DNA of 64,000 nt from Pseudomonas sp. stari2 (GTDB lineage Bacteria > Pseudomonadota > Gammaproteobacteria > Pseudomonadales > Pseudomonadaceae). A model generated the notes under the pieces. The model worked only from the letters and a program-made list of their open reading frames with translations, did not search any database and had not been told where the DNA came from. Positions within the stretch are counted from its first letter, which is position 1; each line of letters begins with the position of its first letter. Position numbers and translations under genes: made by a program. The stretch is taken from assembly GCF_040760005.1 (NCBI RefSeq), contig NZ_CP099760.1, forward strand, positions 1,793,501 to 1,857,500. Reading direction: 5' to 3'. Shown here piece after piece: positions 37,225 to 45,602 of the stretch.

Positions 37225-38148
37225 TCAGGCTTGTTCGGGGGCGGCGAACGGCGCGTCCAGCGGCAAGGTGTCGAAGGTGCGCAACAGTTCGACGAGGATC
37301 TGCGAGGCCGGGCCCAGCGGTTTGTCCTTATTCGAATACAGATAGAAACTCGGATTGCGGCTGCCGCCCTGATCCAACGGTAGCAGCTTGAGCAGGCCTT
37401 CCTTCAATTCCCGTTCGATCATGTGCCGTGGCAGCCAGGCAAAACCCAGGCCGCTGGAAACGAAATTGGCGGCGGTGGCAAGGCTACCGACGGTCCAGCG
37501 CTGTTCGGCGCCGAGCCAGCCGACGTCCCGCGGCTGCTGGCGACCGGAGTCGCGGATGACCACTTGCATCTGGGTTTCCAGGTCCTGGAAATTCAGTTCG
37601 CGGTTCAGTCGATGCAGGGCGTGTTCGGGGTGGGCGACGGCAACGAATTCCACGTCGCTCAACTCCGCGCCCAGGTAGCCGGGAATGCTCAGGCCGGTGA
37701 TGGCCAGGTCGGCCACGCCTTCGAGCAAGACCTCTTCGACACCCGACAGCACTTCTTCGCGCAGGCGCACGCGACAGCCGCGGCTCTGCGGCATGAAGGC
37801 CGTCAGGGCGCGAACGAGGCGGGCAGTGGGGTACGCGGCGTCCACCACCAGCCGCACTTCGGCTTCCCAGCCCTGTTCCATATGATGGGCCAGGTCTTCC
37901 AGTTGGCTGGCCTGTTTCACCAGTTGTCGAGAGCGACGTAACAATACGCCGCCGGCTTCGGTGAGCACGGCTTTTCGGCCGTCGATACGCAACAACGGCA
38001 CGCCGAGCTGATCCTGCATGCGGGCGACGGTGTAACTCACCGACGATTGCGAGCGGTGCAAGGCCTCGGCAGCCTGGGCGAATCCGCCGTGGTCGACCAC
38101 CGCCTGCAACGTTCGCCATTGATCAAGGGTCACGCGGGGCGCTTTCAT
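37225..38148 (-). CDS. LysR-family regulator
   Basis: This is a 307-residue protein. The winged helix-turn-helix is at about 5-65 (LDQWRTLQAVVDHGGFAQAAEALHRSQSSVSYTVARMQDQLG), followed by the effector domain. It is co-directional with, and 14 bp from, the hydrolase and ppiA genes, so it probably heads that operon rather than standing divergent to its target, which is less usual for LysR proteins. The effector is unknown. Confidence 0.82.
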   Translation of the reverse strand: MKAPRVTLDQWRTLQAVVDHGGFAQAAEALHRSQSSVSYTVARMQDQLGVPLLRIDGRKAVLTEAGGVLLRRSRQLVKQASQLEDLAHHMEQGWEAEVRLVVDAAYPTARLVRALTAFMPQSRGCRVRLREEVLSGVEEVLLEGVADLAITGLSIPGYLGAELSDVEFVAVAHPEHALHRLNRELNFQDLETQMQVVIRDSGRQQPRDVGWLGAEQRWTVGSLATAANFVSSGLGFAWLPRHMIERELKEGLLKLLPLDQGGSRNPSFYLYSNKDKPLGPASQILVELLRTFDTLPLDAPFAAPEQA

Positions 38149-38197
38149 CGATAGCTCCTCTTGTCCTAAGCTGGCTGTCCCTCATGGAGACTGCCGA

Positions 38198-38512
38198 ATG
38201 AAAAAATTCTGTTGTGTGGTGCTGGCGTTGCTACCGCTGACCGCGTTTGCGTATCCGATCGATGTGCAGAAGAATCTCAATGGCTTGAAGATCGACTACG
38301 AGTCCTTCGATACCGATAAAGACATCGGCTCCATCCGGGTCGCCAACTACGGCGAGGTCGACGCGGTCTGCAAAGTCGTGTTCAGCAATGGCCCGGAGGC
38401 GCCGCGCACCCGCAATATCGAAGTGCCGGCCGGCAAACATACAAACGCCACCGCCAAGTTCTCCCGCGAGATCATCAAGCTGCGCGTCGAACTGAGCTGC
38501 AACCCGAAATAA
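38198..38512 (+). CDS. Small periplasmic protein
   Basis: This is a 104-residue protein. The signal peptide MKKFCCVVLALLPLTAFA is followed by a mature part of mixed beta-strands with two cysteines (VCKVVF and ELSCNPK) that may form a disulfide. The pattern (IRVANYGEVDAVCKVVFSNGPEAPRTRNIEVPAGK) looks like a small beta-sandwich. Homologues are common in Pseudomonas as hypothetical proteins. It is divergent from the LysR gene with 49 bp between the starts. Function unknown. Confidence 0.68.
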   Translation: MKKFCCVVLALLPLTAFAYPIDVQKNLNGLKIDYESFDTDKDIGSIRVANYGEVDAVCKVVFSNGPEAPRTRNIEVPAGKHTNATAKFSREIIKLRVELSCNPK

Positions 38513-38523
38513 CACCCGCCTCT

Positions 38524-38549
38524 TTGTGGGAGCCAGTGTGCTCCCACAA
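38524..38549. repeat. REP-like palindrome, TGTGGGAGC family
   Basis: Perfect 9-bp arms TTGTGGGAG/CTCCCACAA (38524-38532, 38541-38549) surround an 8-nt loop. The TGTGGGAGc...gCTCCCACA form is a well-known intergenic repeat of fluorescent pseudomonads (from memory). It lies 11 bp after the periplasmic-protein stop. Confidence 0.7.
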
Positions 38550-38677
38550 GGTGTGCGTCAGCTTATAAACGAATTTATCGATGCTTTATAGCAGTTATTT
38601 GCGCTTTTTCATCGATACGACTCTGTTTAACCTTCATTCCATCGACTTACAACATTCTCGGATGGAGGCTACACAAC

Positions 38678-39277
38678 ATGTCCCGCGTTCTGATCATCGA
38701 AAGCAGCGCCCGCCAGCAAGACTCGGTATCCCGTCAACTGACCCAGACCTTCATCAGTCAGTGGAAAGCTGCACACCCGGCCGATCAGATCACCGTACGT
38801 GACCTCGCCGTGAACCCGGTGCCTCACCTGGACAGCAACCTGCTGGGCGGCTGGATGAAATCCGCCGAGCAGCGCAATGCCAACGAACAATCCTCGCTGG
38901 ATCGCTCCAACGAGCTGACCGATGAATTGCTGGCCGCCGACGTGCTGGTGATGGCCGCGCCGATGTACAACTTCGCGATTCCAAGCACCCTGAAAGCCTG
39001 GCTTGACCACGTGCTGCGTGCCGGCGTGACGTTCAAGTACACCGAAACCGGCCCGCAAGGCCTGCTCAGCGGCAAGCGTGCCTATGTGTTGACCGCTCGT
39101 GGTGGCATCTACGCCGGCGGCCCGGCGGATCACCAGGAACCGTACCTGCGTCAGGTGATGGGTTTCATCGGTATCCACGACGTGACCTTCATCCACGCCG
39201 AAGGCATGAATCTGGGCGGCGACTTCCAGGAGAAAGGCCTCAACCAGGCCAACGCCAAACTGTCCCAGGTCGCTTGA
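38678..39277 (+). CDS. azoR: FMN-dependent NADH-azoreductase
   Basis: This is a 199-residue flavodoxin-like quinone reductase. The FMN phosphate loop is ESSARQQDSVSRQL (about 6-19), APMYNFAIPSTLKAWLDHV (about 94-112) is the flavin-binding block, and ARGGIYAGG (about 139-147) a second one. AzoR enzymes reduce quinones and azo compounds with NADH in the cytoplasm, as a homodimer. It stands alone, with a clear terminator downstream. Confidence 0.9.
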   Translation: MSRVLIIESSARQQDSVSRQLTQTFISQWKAAHPADQITVRDLAVNPVPHLDSNLLGGWMKSAEQRNANEQSSLDRSNELTDELLAADVLVMAAPMYNFAIPSTLKAWLDHVLRAGVTFKYTETGPQGLLSGKRAYVLTARGGIYAGGPADHQEPYLRQVMGFIGIHDVTFIHAEGMNLGGDFQEKGLNQANAKLSQVA

Positions 39278-39385
39278 TATGTTAATCGCCAGATAATCGC
39301 CGATTGTTCTAGTGACCTGGCGCAACCCCTTCAAGGCTCTACGCGCATCGAACCTCCCTTTGCACTTGTTGCTCCTGAGTGCTGT

Positions 39386-39424
39386 AGCCCGATTGAACGC
39401 TTTAGCGAGATCGGGCTTTTTTTT
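39386..39424 (+). terminator. Intrinsic terminator after azoR
   Basis: The 8-bp stem AGCCCGAT/ATCGGGCT (39386-39393, 39410-39417) has a 16-nt loop and is followed by a T-run to 39424. Confidence 0.85.
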
Positions 39425-39489
39425 GCCCGGGATTTAGCGATGGCCGGCAAAAACCGCTATCGTCGCCGCCATTCGAAATCGAGGCGACC

Positions 39490-40371
39490 ATGGGCTATCT
39501 ACTTATTGTCACGCTGATCCAGGCGTTTTCCTTCAGTCTGATCGGCGAATACCTGGCCGGGCATGTCGACAGTTACTTCGCGGTGCTGGTGCGCGTGGTG
39601 CTGGCCGGGCTGGTATTCATCCCGCTGACGCGCTGGCGTTCGGTGGAACCGGCGTTCATGCGCGGCATGCTGCTGATCGGTGCATTGCAGTTCGGCGTGA
39701 CCTACGTCTGCCTGTATTTGAGCTTCCGCGTGCTGACGGTGCCGGAAGTGCTGCTGTTCACCATCCTCACGCCGCTGCATGTGACCCTGATCGAAGATGC
39801 GCTCAACCGCCGCTTCAACCCGTGGGCACTGATTGCGGCGCTGGTGGCTGTGGCGGGCGCGGCGGTGATCCGCTACGACCGGATCAACCCGGACTTCTTC
39901 ATGGGTTTCCTGTTGCTGCAACTGGCCAACTTCACCTACGCCGCCGGGCAGGTGCTGTACAAGCATCTGGTGACGAAGCACCCGAGCGATCTGCCGCACT
40001 ACCGGCGCTTCGGTTTTTTCTACCTCGGCGCACTCGCGGTGGCGTTGCCGGCGTTCCTGCTGTTCGGCAAATCCAACTTCCTGCCCGAAGCGCCGCTGCA
40101 ATGGGGTGTGCTGGTGTTCCTGGGGCTGGTCTCGACCGCACTCGGTCTGTACTGGTGGAACAAGGGCGCGTGCCTGGTCAACGGCGGCACCCTGGCGGTG
40201 ATGAACAACCTGCACGTGCCAGTGGGCTTGCTGCTGAACCTGCTGATCTGGAATCAGCATGAAGAGCTGGGGCGGTTGTTCCTCGGTGGCAGCGTGATTC
40301 TGGCGGCGGTGTGGATCAGCCGGTTGGGGATTCGCAAGCCGGCGCCAGTTGTCCCACCAGAAACTCGATAA
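39490..40371 (+). CDS. EamA-family transporter (YtfF-like, carboxylate/amine group)
   Basis: This is a 293-residue protein with ten transmembrane segments and two EamA repeats. The N-terminus MGYLLIVTLIQAFSFSLIGEYLAGHVDSY and the loop NLHVPVGLLLNLLIW match the group annotated as carboxylate/amino-acid/amine transporters. The direction of transport is not known. Its 3' end overlaps the convergent LysR gene by 56 bp, so the last 18 codons are shared on opposite strands. Confidence 0.8.
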   Translation: MGYLLIVTLIQAFSFSLIGEYLAGHVDSYFAVLVRVVLAGLVFIPLTRWRSVEPAFMRGMLLIGALQFGVTYVCLYLSFRVLTVPEVLLFTILTPLHVTLIEDALNRRFNPWALIAALVAVAGAAVIRYDRINPDFFMGFLLLQLANFTYAAGQVLYKHLVTKHPSDLPHYRRFGFFYLGALAVALPAFLLFGKSNFLPEAPLQWGVLVFLGLVSTALGLYWWNKGACLVNGGTLAVMNNLHVPVGLLLNLLIWNQHEELGRLFLGGSVILAAVWISRLGIRKPAPVVPPETR

Positions 40372-41221
40372 ACGCGCGCGTCTTCTGCGGCACCCGCCGC
40401 GCTGACGAATACACGGCGTTGATGGTGATCGCCGGTGCCTGCCATTCGCACAGCACCGGTACCAGTCGCCCGGCCGCCAGCGCTTCTTCGACGATGAAGT
40501 CCGGCAGCAGCGCGATGCCCATGCCGGCCTCGGCCGCTTGCGCCAGCAAGTCGCCATTGTTGGCGTGCAACGGGCCAGTGACGTTGACTCGTTGCGTCTC
40601 CTTGCCGTTGCACAGTTGCAGGCTGACGCCGCTTTGCAGATAGCCGTAGTTCAAACACTGATGTGAGCGCAGATCCTGTGGGGTCTGCGGCGTGCCCGCA
40701 CGTTCGAGATAAGCGGGGGAGGCGACCATGATTCGCGGCGCGGGCGCCAGTTGCCGGGCGATCATGGTCGAGTCCGGCAGGCTGGCGATACGGATGGTCA
40801 CGTCGAACCCGCCGCGCACCGGATCGACCTGCTGGTCGCTGAGCACCAGTTGCAGCTCGATGTTCGGATGCTGTTCGTGGAACAGCGGAATCAGCTTGCC
40901 CAGTCGCCGCAGGCCGAACGACATCGGTGCGTTCACCCGCAACACCCCGCGCAATTCGCCAACCCCGTCCCGGGCTCGCTGTTCGGCCTCGTCCAGTGCC
41001 GCAATCACTTCCCGCGCTGCTTCGAAATATTCGGCACCGGCCTCGGTCAGGTGCAGGCTGCGGGTGGTGCGTTGCAGCAATTGCACGCCGATGGCTTCTT
41101 CCAGCGCCTGAATCTGTTTGCTGACTTTCGAGCGGGGCACGTCCATGGCCCGGGCGGCGGCCGCGAAGCCGTTCTCGCCGACTGTTACCACGAAGGCGCG
41201 CATGCATTCGATGCGATCCAT
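40316..41221 (-). CDS. LysR-family regulator divergent from an isochorismatase-fold hydrolase
   Basis: This is a 301-residue protein. The N-terminal helix-turn-helix (MDRIECMRAFVVTVGENGFAAAARAMDVPRSKVSKQIQALEE) matches the CrgA-like LysR group, followed by an effector domain (about 90-295). Its start is 170 bp from the divergent hydrolase gene, with repeated palindromes between them, so it probably controls both itself and that gene. The C-terminal end is antisense to the last codons of the EamA gene. Confidence 0.85.
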   Translation of the reverse strand: MDRIECMRAFVVTVGENGFAAAARAMDVPRSKVSKQIQALEEAIGVQLLQRTTRSLHLTEAGAEYFEAAREVIAALDEAEQRARDGVGELRGVLRVNAPMSFGLRRLGKLIPLFHEQHPNIELQLVLSDQQVDPVRGGFDVTIRIASLPDSTMIARQLAPAPRIMVASPAYLERAGTPQTPQDLRSHQCLNYGYLQSGVSLQLCNGKETQRVNVTGPLHANNGDLLAQAAEAGMGIALLPDFIVEEALAAGRLVPVLCEWQAPAITINAVYSSARRVPQKTRAFIEFLVGQLAPACESPTG

Positions 41222-41222
41222 G

Positions 41223-41274
41223 ATTGTCCCTTTTTTAGAATCAATGATTCTCGATTTTAGGGAATTGTCCCTTT
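41223..41274. promoter_or_regulatory. Repeat-rich operator region of the LysR/hydrolase pair
   Basis: An exact 11-nt direct repeat ATTGTCCCTTT occurs at 41223-41233 and 41264-41274. Between the copies lies the palindrome AGAATCA-a-TGATTCT (41237-41251), and AGGGA-attg-TCCCT (41259-41272) overlaps the second copy. This spacing in a divergent LysR promoter suggests binding sites for the regulator. Confidence 0.5.
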
Positions 41275-41391
41275 ATCGGCTAGCCCCTAAAGTGACATCC
41301 AAGCCGAGACAACAACGCCGAAGACGGCAAAACGCCTCGACTCACCCAATACCCAATCGAAACTTTGAATCGACATCAAAAGGAACGCGCC

Positions 41392-42033
41392 ATGTCTATC
41401 CGTGAACTGCTGAACCCGACCAACTCCGCCCTGATCCTGATCGACCACCAGCCGCAAATGGCTTTCGGCGTACAGTCGATCGACCGTCAAACCCTGAAGA
41501 ACAACGCCGTCGGCCTGGCCAAGGCAGCGAAGATCTTCAACGTGCCGACCATCTACACCTCGGTCGAAACCGAAAGCTTCAGCGGCTACATCTGGCCGGA
41601 ACTGCTGGCGGTGCACCCGGAGCAGAAACCGATCGAGCGCACCTCGATGAACTCCTGGGAAGACAAGGCGCTGGTTGACGCGGTGAAGGCCACCGGCCGC
41701 AAGAAACTGATCATCGCCGCGCTGTGGACCGAAGTCTGCCTGACCTTCCCGGCCCTGGAAGCCCTGGCCGAAGGCTACGAGGTGTACATCGTCACCGACG
41801 CGTCTGGCGGCACCACCAAAGAAGCTCACGACATGTCGGTACAGCGGATGATTCAGGCAGGCGCTGTACCAGTTACCTGGCAGCAAGTGCTGCTCGAGTA
41901 CCAGCGTGACTGGGCGCACAAAGACACTTATCAGGCGGTGATGGACCTGGTGCTGGAACACAGCGGCGCGTACGGCATGGGCGTCGACTACGCCTACACC
42001 ATGGTGCACAAGGCACCGCAGCGTCAGGCCTGA
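41392..42033 (+). CDS. Isochorismatase-fold cysteine hydrolase (YcaC-like)
   Basis: This is a 213-residue protein. ATG 41392 is preceded by AAAAGGAA. The catalytic Asp18 is in LILIDHQPQM, and the nucleophile Cys116 in ALWTEVCLTF, with the cis-peptide region just before it. This is the YcaC-like branch of the isochorismatase superfamily, whose natural substrates are mostly unknown. A strong terminator follows. The divergent LysR gene is the likely regulator. Confidence 0.85.
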   Translation: MSIRELLNPTNSALILIDHQPQMAFGVQSIDRQTLKNNAVGLAKAAKIFNVPTIYTSVETESFSGYIWPELLAVHPEQKPIERTSMNSWEDKALVDAVKATGRKKLIIAALWTEVCLTFPALEALAEGYEVYIVTDASGGTTKEAHDMSVQRMIQAGAVPVTWQQVLLEYQRDWAHKDTYQAVMDLVLEHSGAYGMGVDYAYTMVHKAPQRQA

Positions 42034-42047
42034 CAAGTCGGCCGGAC

Positions 42048-42081
42048 AAAAAAAGACGCAACCTGGGTTGCGTCTTTTTTT
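42048..42081. terminator. Bidirectional terminator after the isochorismatase-fold gene
   Basis: Perfect 16-bp arms (42048-42063 and 42066-42081) surround a 2-nt loop, with A-run and T-run ends. It lies between convergent genes ending at 42033 and 42098. Confidence 0.92.
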
Positions 42082-42097
42082 TGCGCTGAAGAAAGCG

Positions 42098-43396
42098 CTA
42101 CATCAGATGTTTTTCGGCTTCCGGAATGTGGCTCGCGCCAAGGACTGCCGGCAATATCCCGGAGCGCAAATCCCCACCACTCGGCTGTTGATACAGGCTC
42201 AACCCGAACTCCGGCAGCACCGCCAGCAGGTAATCGAAAATATCCCCCTGGATCCGCTCGTAATCGGCCCACACCGTGGTAGTGGTAAAGCAGTAGATTT
42301 CCAGCGGAATGCCCTGGGCCGTGGTCTGCATCTGGCGGACCATGCAGGTCATGTTCGGCTGGATCTCCGGGTGGCTCTTCAGATAGGCCAGCGCGTAGGC
42401 GCGGAAGGTACCGATATTGGTCATGCGCCGGCGGTTGGCCGACATCGCCGCGACGTTGCCCTGCGCTTCGTTCCAGGCCTTGAGCTCGGCTTTCTTGCGG
42501 CCCATGTACGCGGTCAGCAGGTGCACCTGGGACAGTTTTTCTTCTTCATCGTCGCGGATGAAACGCACGCCGCTGGCGTCGATGAACAGGCTGCGTTTGA
42601 TCCGCCGCCCGCCGGACTGCTGCATGCCGCGCCAGTTTCTGAACGACTCGGACATCAGGCGCCAGGTCGGGATCGAGACGATGGTCTTGTCGAAGTTCTG
42701 CACCTTGACCGTGTGCAGGGTGATGTCGACCACGTCGCCATCGGCACCGACTTGCGGCATTTCGATCCAGTCGCCGACCCGCAGCATGTCGTTGCTGGTC
42801 AGTTGCACGCTGGCGACGAACGACAGCAGGGTGTCCTTGTAGACCAACAGGATCACCGCCGACATCGCACCCAGACCGGACAGCAGCAACAGCGGCGAAC
42901 GGTCGATCAGGGTGGCGACGATGATGATCGCGCCGAACACGTACAAAACCATTTTCGCCAGTTGCACGTAACCCTTGATCGAGCGGGTGCGGGCGTGTTC
43001 GGTGCGGGCGTAGATGTCCAGCAGGGCGTTGAGCAGGGCGCTGACCGACAGCAGCAGGAACAGAATGGTGAACGCCAGCGCGACGTTGCCGAGGAAAACC
43101 ATGGCGGTCTTGCTCAGCTCCGGCACCAGGTGCAGGCCGAACTGGATCACCAGCGACGGCGTCATCTGTGCCAGACGCTGGAACACCTTGTTATGCCGAA
43201 AGTCGTTGAGCCAGTGCAGCGCGGGCTGGCGACCGAGGATGCGGCTGGCATGCAGGATCAGGTAGCGTGCCACTCGTCCGAGGATCAGTGCGATCACCAG
43301 AAGCAGGAGCAATGCCAGGCCGGCATGAAGGAGGGGGTGCTGATCGAGGGCACCCCAGAGGTCTTGGGTGTTGAGCCAGAGCTGTTTTAAATCCAT
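42098..43396 (-). CDS. MscS-family mechanosensitive channel, YbdG/MscM type
   Basis: This is a 432-residue protein. Five N-terminal transmembrane helices (about 23-180) end in the pore helix (LLLLSGLGAMSAVILLVYKDTLLSFVASVQL). The MscS beta domain follows (MLRVGDWIEMPQVGADGDVVDITLHTVKVQNFDKTIVSIP), then a large C-terminal domain with NWRGMQQSGGRRIKRSL and the RRMTNIGTFRAYALAYL block seen in YbdG. Such channels release solutes on hypo-osmotic shock; YbdG-type channels give small conductance. Confidence 0.86.
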   Translation of the reverse strand: MDLKQLWLNTQDLWGALDQHPLLHAGLALLLLLVIALILGRVARYLILHASRILGRQPALHWLNDFRHNKVFQRLAQMTPSLVIQFGLHLVPELSKTAMVFLGNVALAFTILFLLLSVSALLNALLDIYARTEHARTRSIKGYVQLAKMVLYVFGAIIIVATLIDRSPLLLLSGLGAMSAVILLVYKDTLLSFVASVQLTSNDMLRVGDWIEMPQVGADGDVVDITLHTVKVQNFDKTIVSIPTWRLMSESFRNWRGMQQSGGRRIKRSLFIDASGVRFIRDDEEEKLSQVHLLTAYMGRKKAELKAWNEAQGNVAAMSANRRRMTNIGTFRAYALAYLKSHPEIQPNMTCMVRQMQTTAQGIPLEIYCFTTTTVWADYERIQGDIFDYLLAVLPEFGLSLYQQPSGGDLRSGILPAVLGASHIPEAEKHLM

Positions 43397-43587
43397 GAGG
43401 ACGACGATTCTTCTGTAGGACGCGACGGGCGATTAGAGCATTTAAGACGCTGTGTATTACCGTTGGAGACAAATCGAGCAACAAAAAAGCCACTGATTGC
43501 GGCTGATTTCATAAAGAAACTCGGCCTGAGCGCTCGAAACCGGTAACCTATGCAGCTGTTTTTCTGCATATCTTCGAGGTAGCACCC

Positions 43588-44928
43588 GTGTTTTCCCAAT
43601 TCGCCCTGCACGAACGCCTGCTCAAAGCCGTGGCCGAGCTGAAATTTGTCGAGCCAACGCCTGTGCAAGCCGCGGCCATTCCGCTGGCGCTTCAGGGGCG
43701 TGACCTGCGGGTGACGGCGCAAACCGGTAGCGGCAAGACCGCCGCGTTTGTCCTGCCGATCCTCAACCGCCTGATCGGTCCGGCCAAGATCCGCGTCAGC
43801 ATCAAGACCCTGATCCTGCTGCCGACCCGCGAGCTGGCCCAGCAGACCCTGAAGGAAGTCGAGCGCTTTTCGCAGTTCACTTTCATCAAGTCCGGCCTGA
43901 TCACCGGCGGTGAAGACTTCAAGGTTCAGGCCGCCATGCTGCGCAAGGTGCCGGACATCCTGATCGGTACGCCGGGCCGGATGATCGAGCAACTGAACGC
44001 CGGCAACCTGGATCTGAAAGAAGTCGAAGTGCTGGTGCTCGACGAAGCCGACCGCATGCTCGACATGGGATTTGCCGAAGACGTGCAGCGTCTGGTCGAC
44101 GAATGCCCGAACCGTCAGCAGACCATGCTGTTCTCCGCCACCACCGGCGGTTCCGGCCTGCGCGAGATGATCGCCAAGGTGCTGAACAACCCTGAGCACC
44201 TGCAGCTCAACGCGGTCAGCCAGCTGAACGACACCACCCGTCAGCAGATCATCACCGCCGACCACAACCAGCACAAAGAACAGATTGTCAACTGGCTGCT
44301 GGCCAACGAGACCTATCAGAAGGCTATCGTCTTCACCAACACCCGGGCCATGGCCGACCGCATCTACGGTCGTCTCGTCGCCCAGGAATACAAGGCGTTC
44401 GTGCTGCACGGCGAGAAAGACCAGAAGGATCGCAAACTGGCGATCGACCGTCTGAAGCAGGGCGGCGTGAAGATTCTGGTGGCCACCGACGTGGCGGCCC
44501 GTGGTCTGGACGTTGACGGCCTGGATCTGGTGATCAACTTCGACATGCCACGCAGCGGCGACGAATACGTACACCGCATCGGCCGTACCGGCCGCGCCGG
44601 CAACGACGGTCTGGCGATCTCGCTGATCTGCCACGGCGACTGGAACCTGATGTCGAGCATCGAGCGTTATCTGAAGCAAAGCTTCGAGCGCCGCACTATC
44701 AAGGAAGTCAAAGGCACCTACGGCGGACCGAAAAAGGTCAAGGCCTCGGGCAAGGCCGTTGGCGTGAAGAAGAAAAAGACCGACGCCAAGGGCGACAAGA
44801 AAAAAGCCGCCGCCAAGACCCCGACCAAGCGCAAGAGCGCCAACCGTCCGAAGCCTGATTCTCTGGTGAGCAGCGACGGCATGGCCCCGCTCAAGCGCCG
44901 CAAGCCGGCTGCACCTGCGGCCGAGTAA
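43588..44928 (+). CDS. DEAD-box RNA helicase
   Basis: This is a 446-residue protein starting with GTG 43588 after GAGGT. The motifs are complete: Q motif (FVEPTPVQAAAIP), AQTGSGKT, PTRELAQQ, TPGR, DEAD (about 152), SAT, RGLD and HRIGRTGR. The tail from about 377 is rich in Lys, Ala and Pro and should bind RNA without fixed structure. It is close to the SrmB/RhlE group; which ribosomal or mRNA step it serves cannot be said. It is divergent from the MscS gene and followed by a strong terminator. Confidence 0.88.
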   Translation: MFSQFALHERLLKAVAELKFVEPTPVQAAAIPLALQGRDLRVTAQTGSGKTAAFVLPILNRLIGPAKIRVSIKTLILLPTRELAQQTLKEVERFSQFTFIKSGLITGGEDFKVQAAMLRKVPDILIGTPGRMIEQLNAGNLDLKEVEVLVLDEADRMLDMGFAEDVQRLVDECPNRQQTMLFSATTGGSGLREMIAKVLNNPEHLQLNAVSQLNDTTRQQIITADHNQHKEQIVNWLLANETYQKAIVFTNTRAMADRIYGRLVAQEYKAFVLHGEKDQKDRKLAIDRLKQGGVKILVATDVAARGLDVDGLDLVINFDMPRSGDEYVHRIGRTGRAGNDGLAISLICHGDWNLMSSIERYLKQSFERRTIKEVKGTYGGPKKVKASGKAVGVKKKKTDAKGDKKKAAAKTPTKRKSANRPKPDSLVSSDGMAPLKRRKPAAPAAE

Positions 44929-44938
44929 GGCGTTTCAG

Positions 44939-44985
44939 GCAGGCAATAAAAAACCCGGACACTGTCCGGGTTTTTTATTGCCTGC
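44939..44985. terminator. Bidirectional terminator after the DEAD-box helicase
   Basis: Perfect 22-bp arms (44939-44960 and 44964-44985) surround an ACT loop. The A/T runs are inside the stem, as in the lpxO terminator, and the outer bases are the same (CAGGCAATAAAAAACC). It lies between convergent genes. Confidence 0.9.
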
Positions 44986-44990
44986 GTTTA

Positions 44991-45590
44991 TCAGCTGCCC
45001 AGCTGTCCACGGGTGTCGGCGTCAAAGCGCTGCTTGGCCTGATCCGCCTTCGGTTTGAGCTGTGCGAGCAGGGCTGCCTCGCTGTACAACCCGGTCAGTG
45101 CCAGTTCCTTGGGGGTTGGCTCGATCGGGATCAGCACATCTTCACCTGCTGCGTGCAGCCAGATCGCTACGACATGCAGCGCCGAAACGAACAGCACTCG
45201 CAGCTCCACGGTTTTGCCCTGCAACTGTGGCGATTGCTCCGCCAGCTTCAGCGCATCGACCGTGGCGGTTGCCAGGTTGCCGTGGTTCAACGAGGCGAAC
45301 TCGACGTGACCGCGGACTTCAGCCAATTGCGCATCGGCAATCGACACGCCGTCGGCAAACACCAGGTAATGCCAGTCGCCGAGCCGGGCGTCCCTCAGGC
45401 CTTTGCCCTGGCTCAGATCCTCCAGGCTCAGCGAGTAGCCGCGATAGGCCTCGCTCAGGCTGATTTTCGCCGGTGCAGCACTGGCGAACTGGCGATTGAT
45501 GCCAAAACCCTGGGTTTGCAGCGCCGCTTGCAGCACCGGGCGCAAGGTCTGTACGCCGTTGGAAGGCGCCTTTGGATAAGTCAGTTGCAT
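44991..45590 (-). CDS. Unknown protein, partner of a C70-like cysteine protease
   Basis: This is a 199-residue protein with no signal peptide or membrane segment. It is mixed alpha/beta, with a Ser/Ala-rich N-terminal third (about 1-60) and a central block (HYLVFADGVSIADAQLAEVRG, then LQGKTVELRVLFVSALHVVAIWLHA). A conserved-looking ILIP-type strand with Pro-Thr-Pro-Lys-Glu-Leu (about 160) is followed by a helical C-terminus. The start is 12 bp after the protease stop, so the two are co-transcribed and probably act together as enzyme and substrate, or enzyme and inhibitor. I do not recognise the family. Confidence 0.62.
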   Translation of the reverse strand: MQLTYPKAPSNGVQTLRPVLQAALQTQGFGINRQFASAAPAKISLSEAYRGYSLSLEDLSQGKGLRDARLGDWHYLVFADGVSIADAQLAEVRGHVEFASLNHGNLATATVDALKLAEQSPQLQGKTVELRVLFVSALHVVAIWLHAAGEDVLIPIEPTPKELALTGLYSEAALLAQLKPKADQAKQRFDADTRGQLGS

Positions 45591-45602
45591 GATGTCGCCC
45601 TC

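Noticed and set aside
38198..38512. Possible 3-phosphoglycerate kinase name for the small periplasmic protein
   Set aside because: The protein has a signal peptide and only 104 residues; no kinase domain is present, so that name would be wrong.
39499..40557. A 352-codon frame antisense to the EamA gene
   Set aside because: Gln/His/Arg-rich shadow translation crossing two supported genes.
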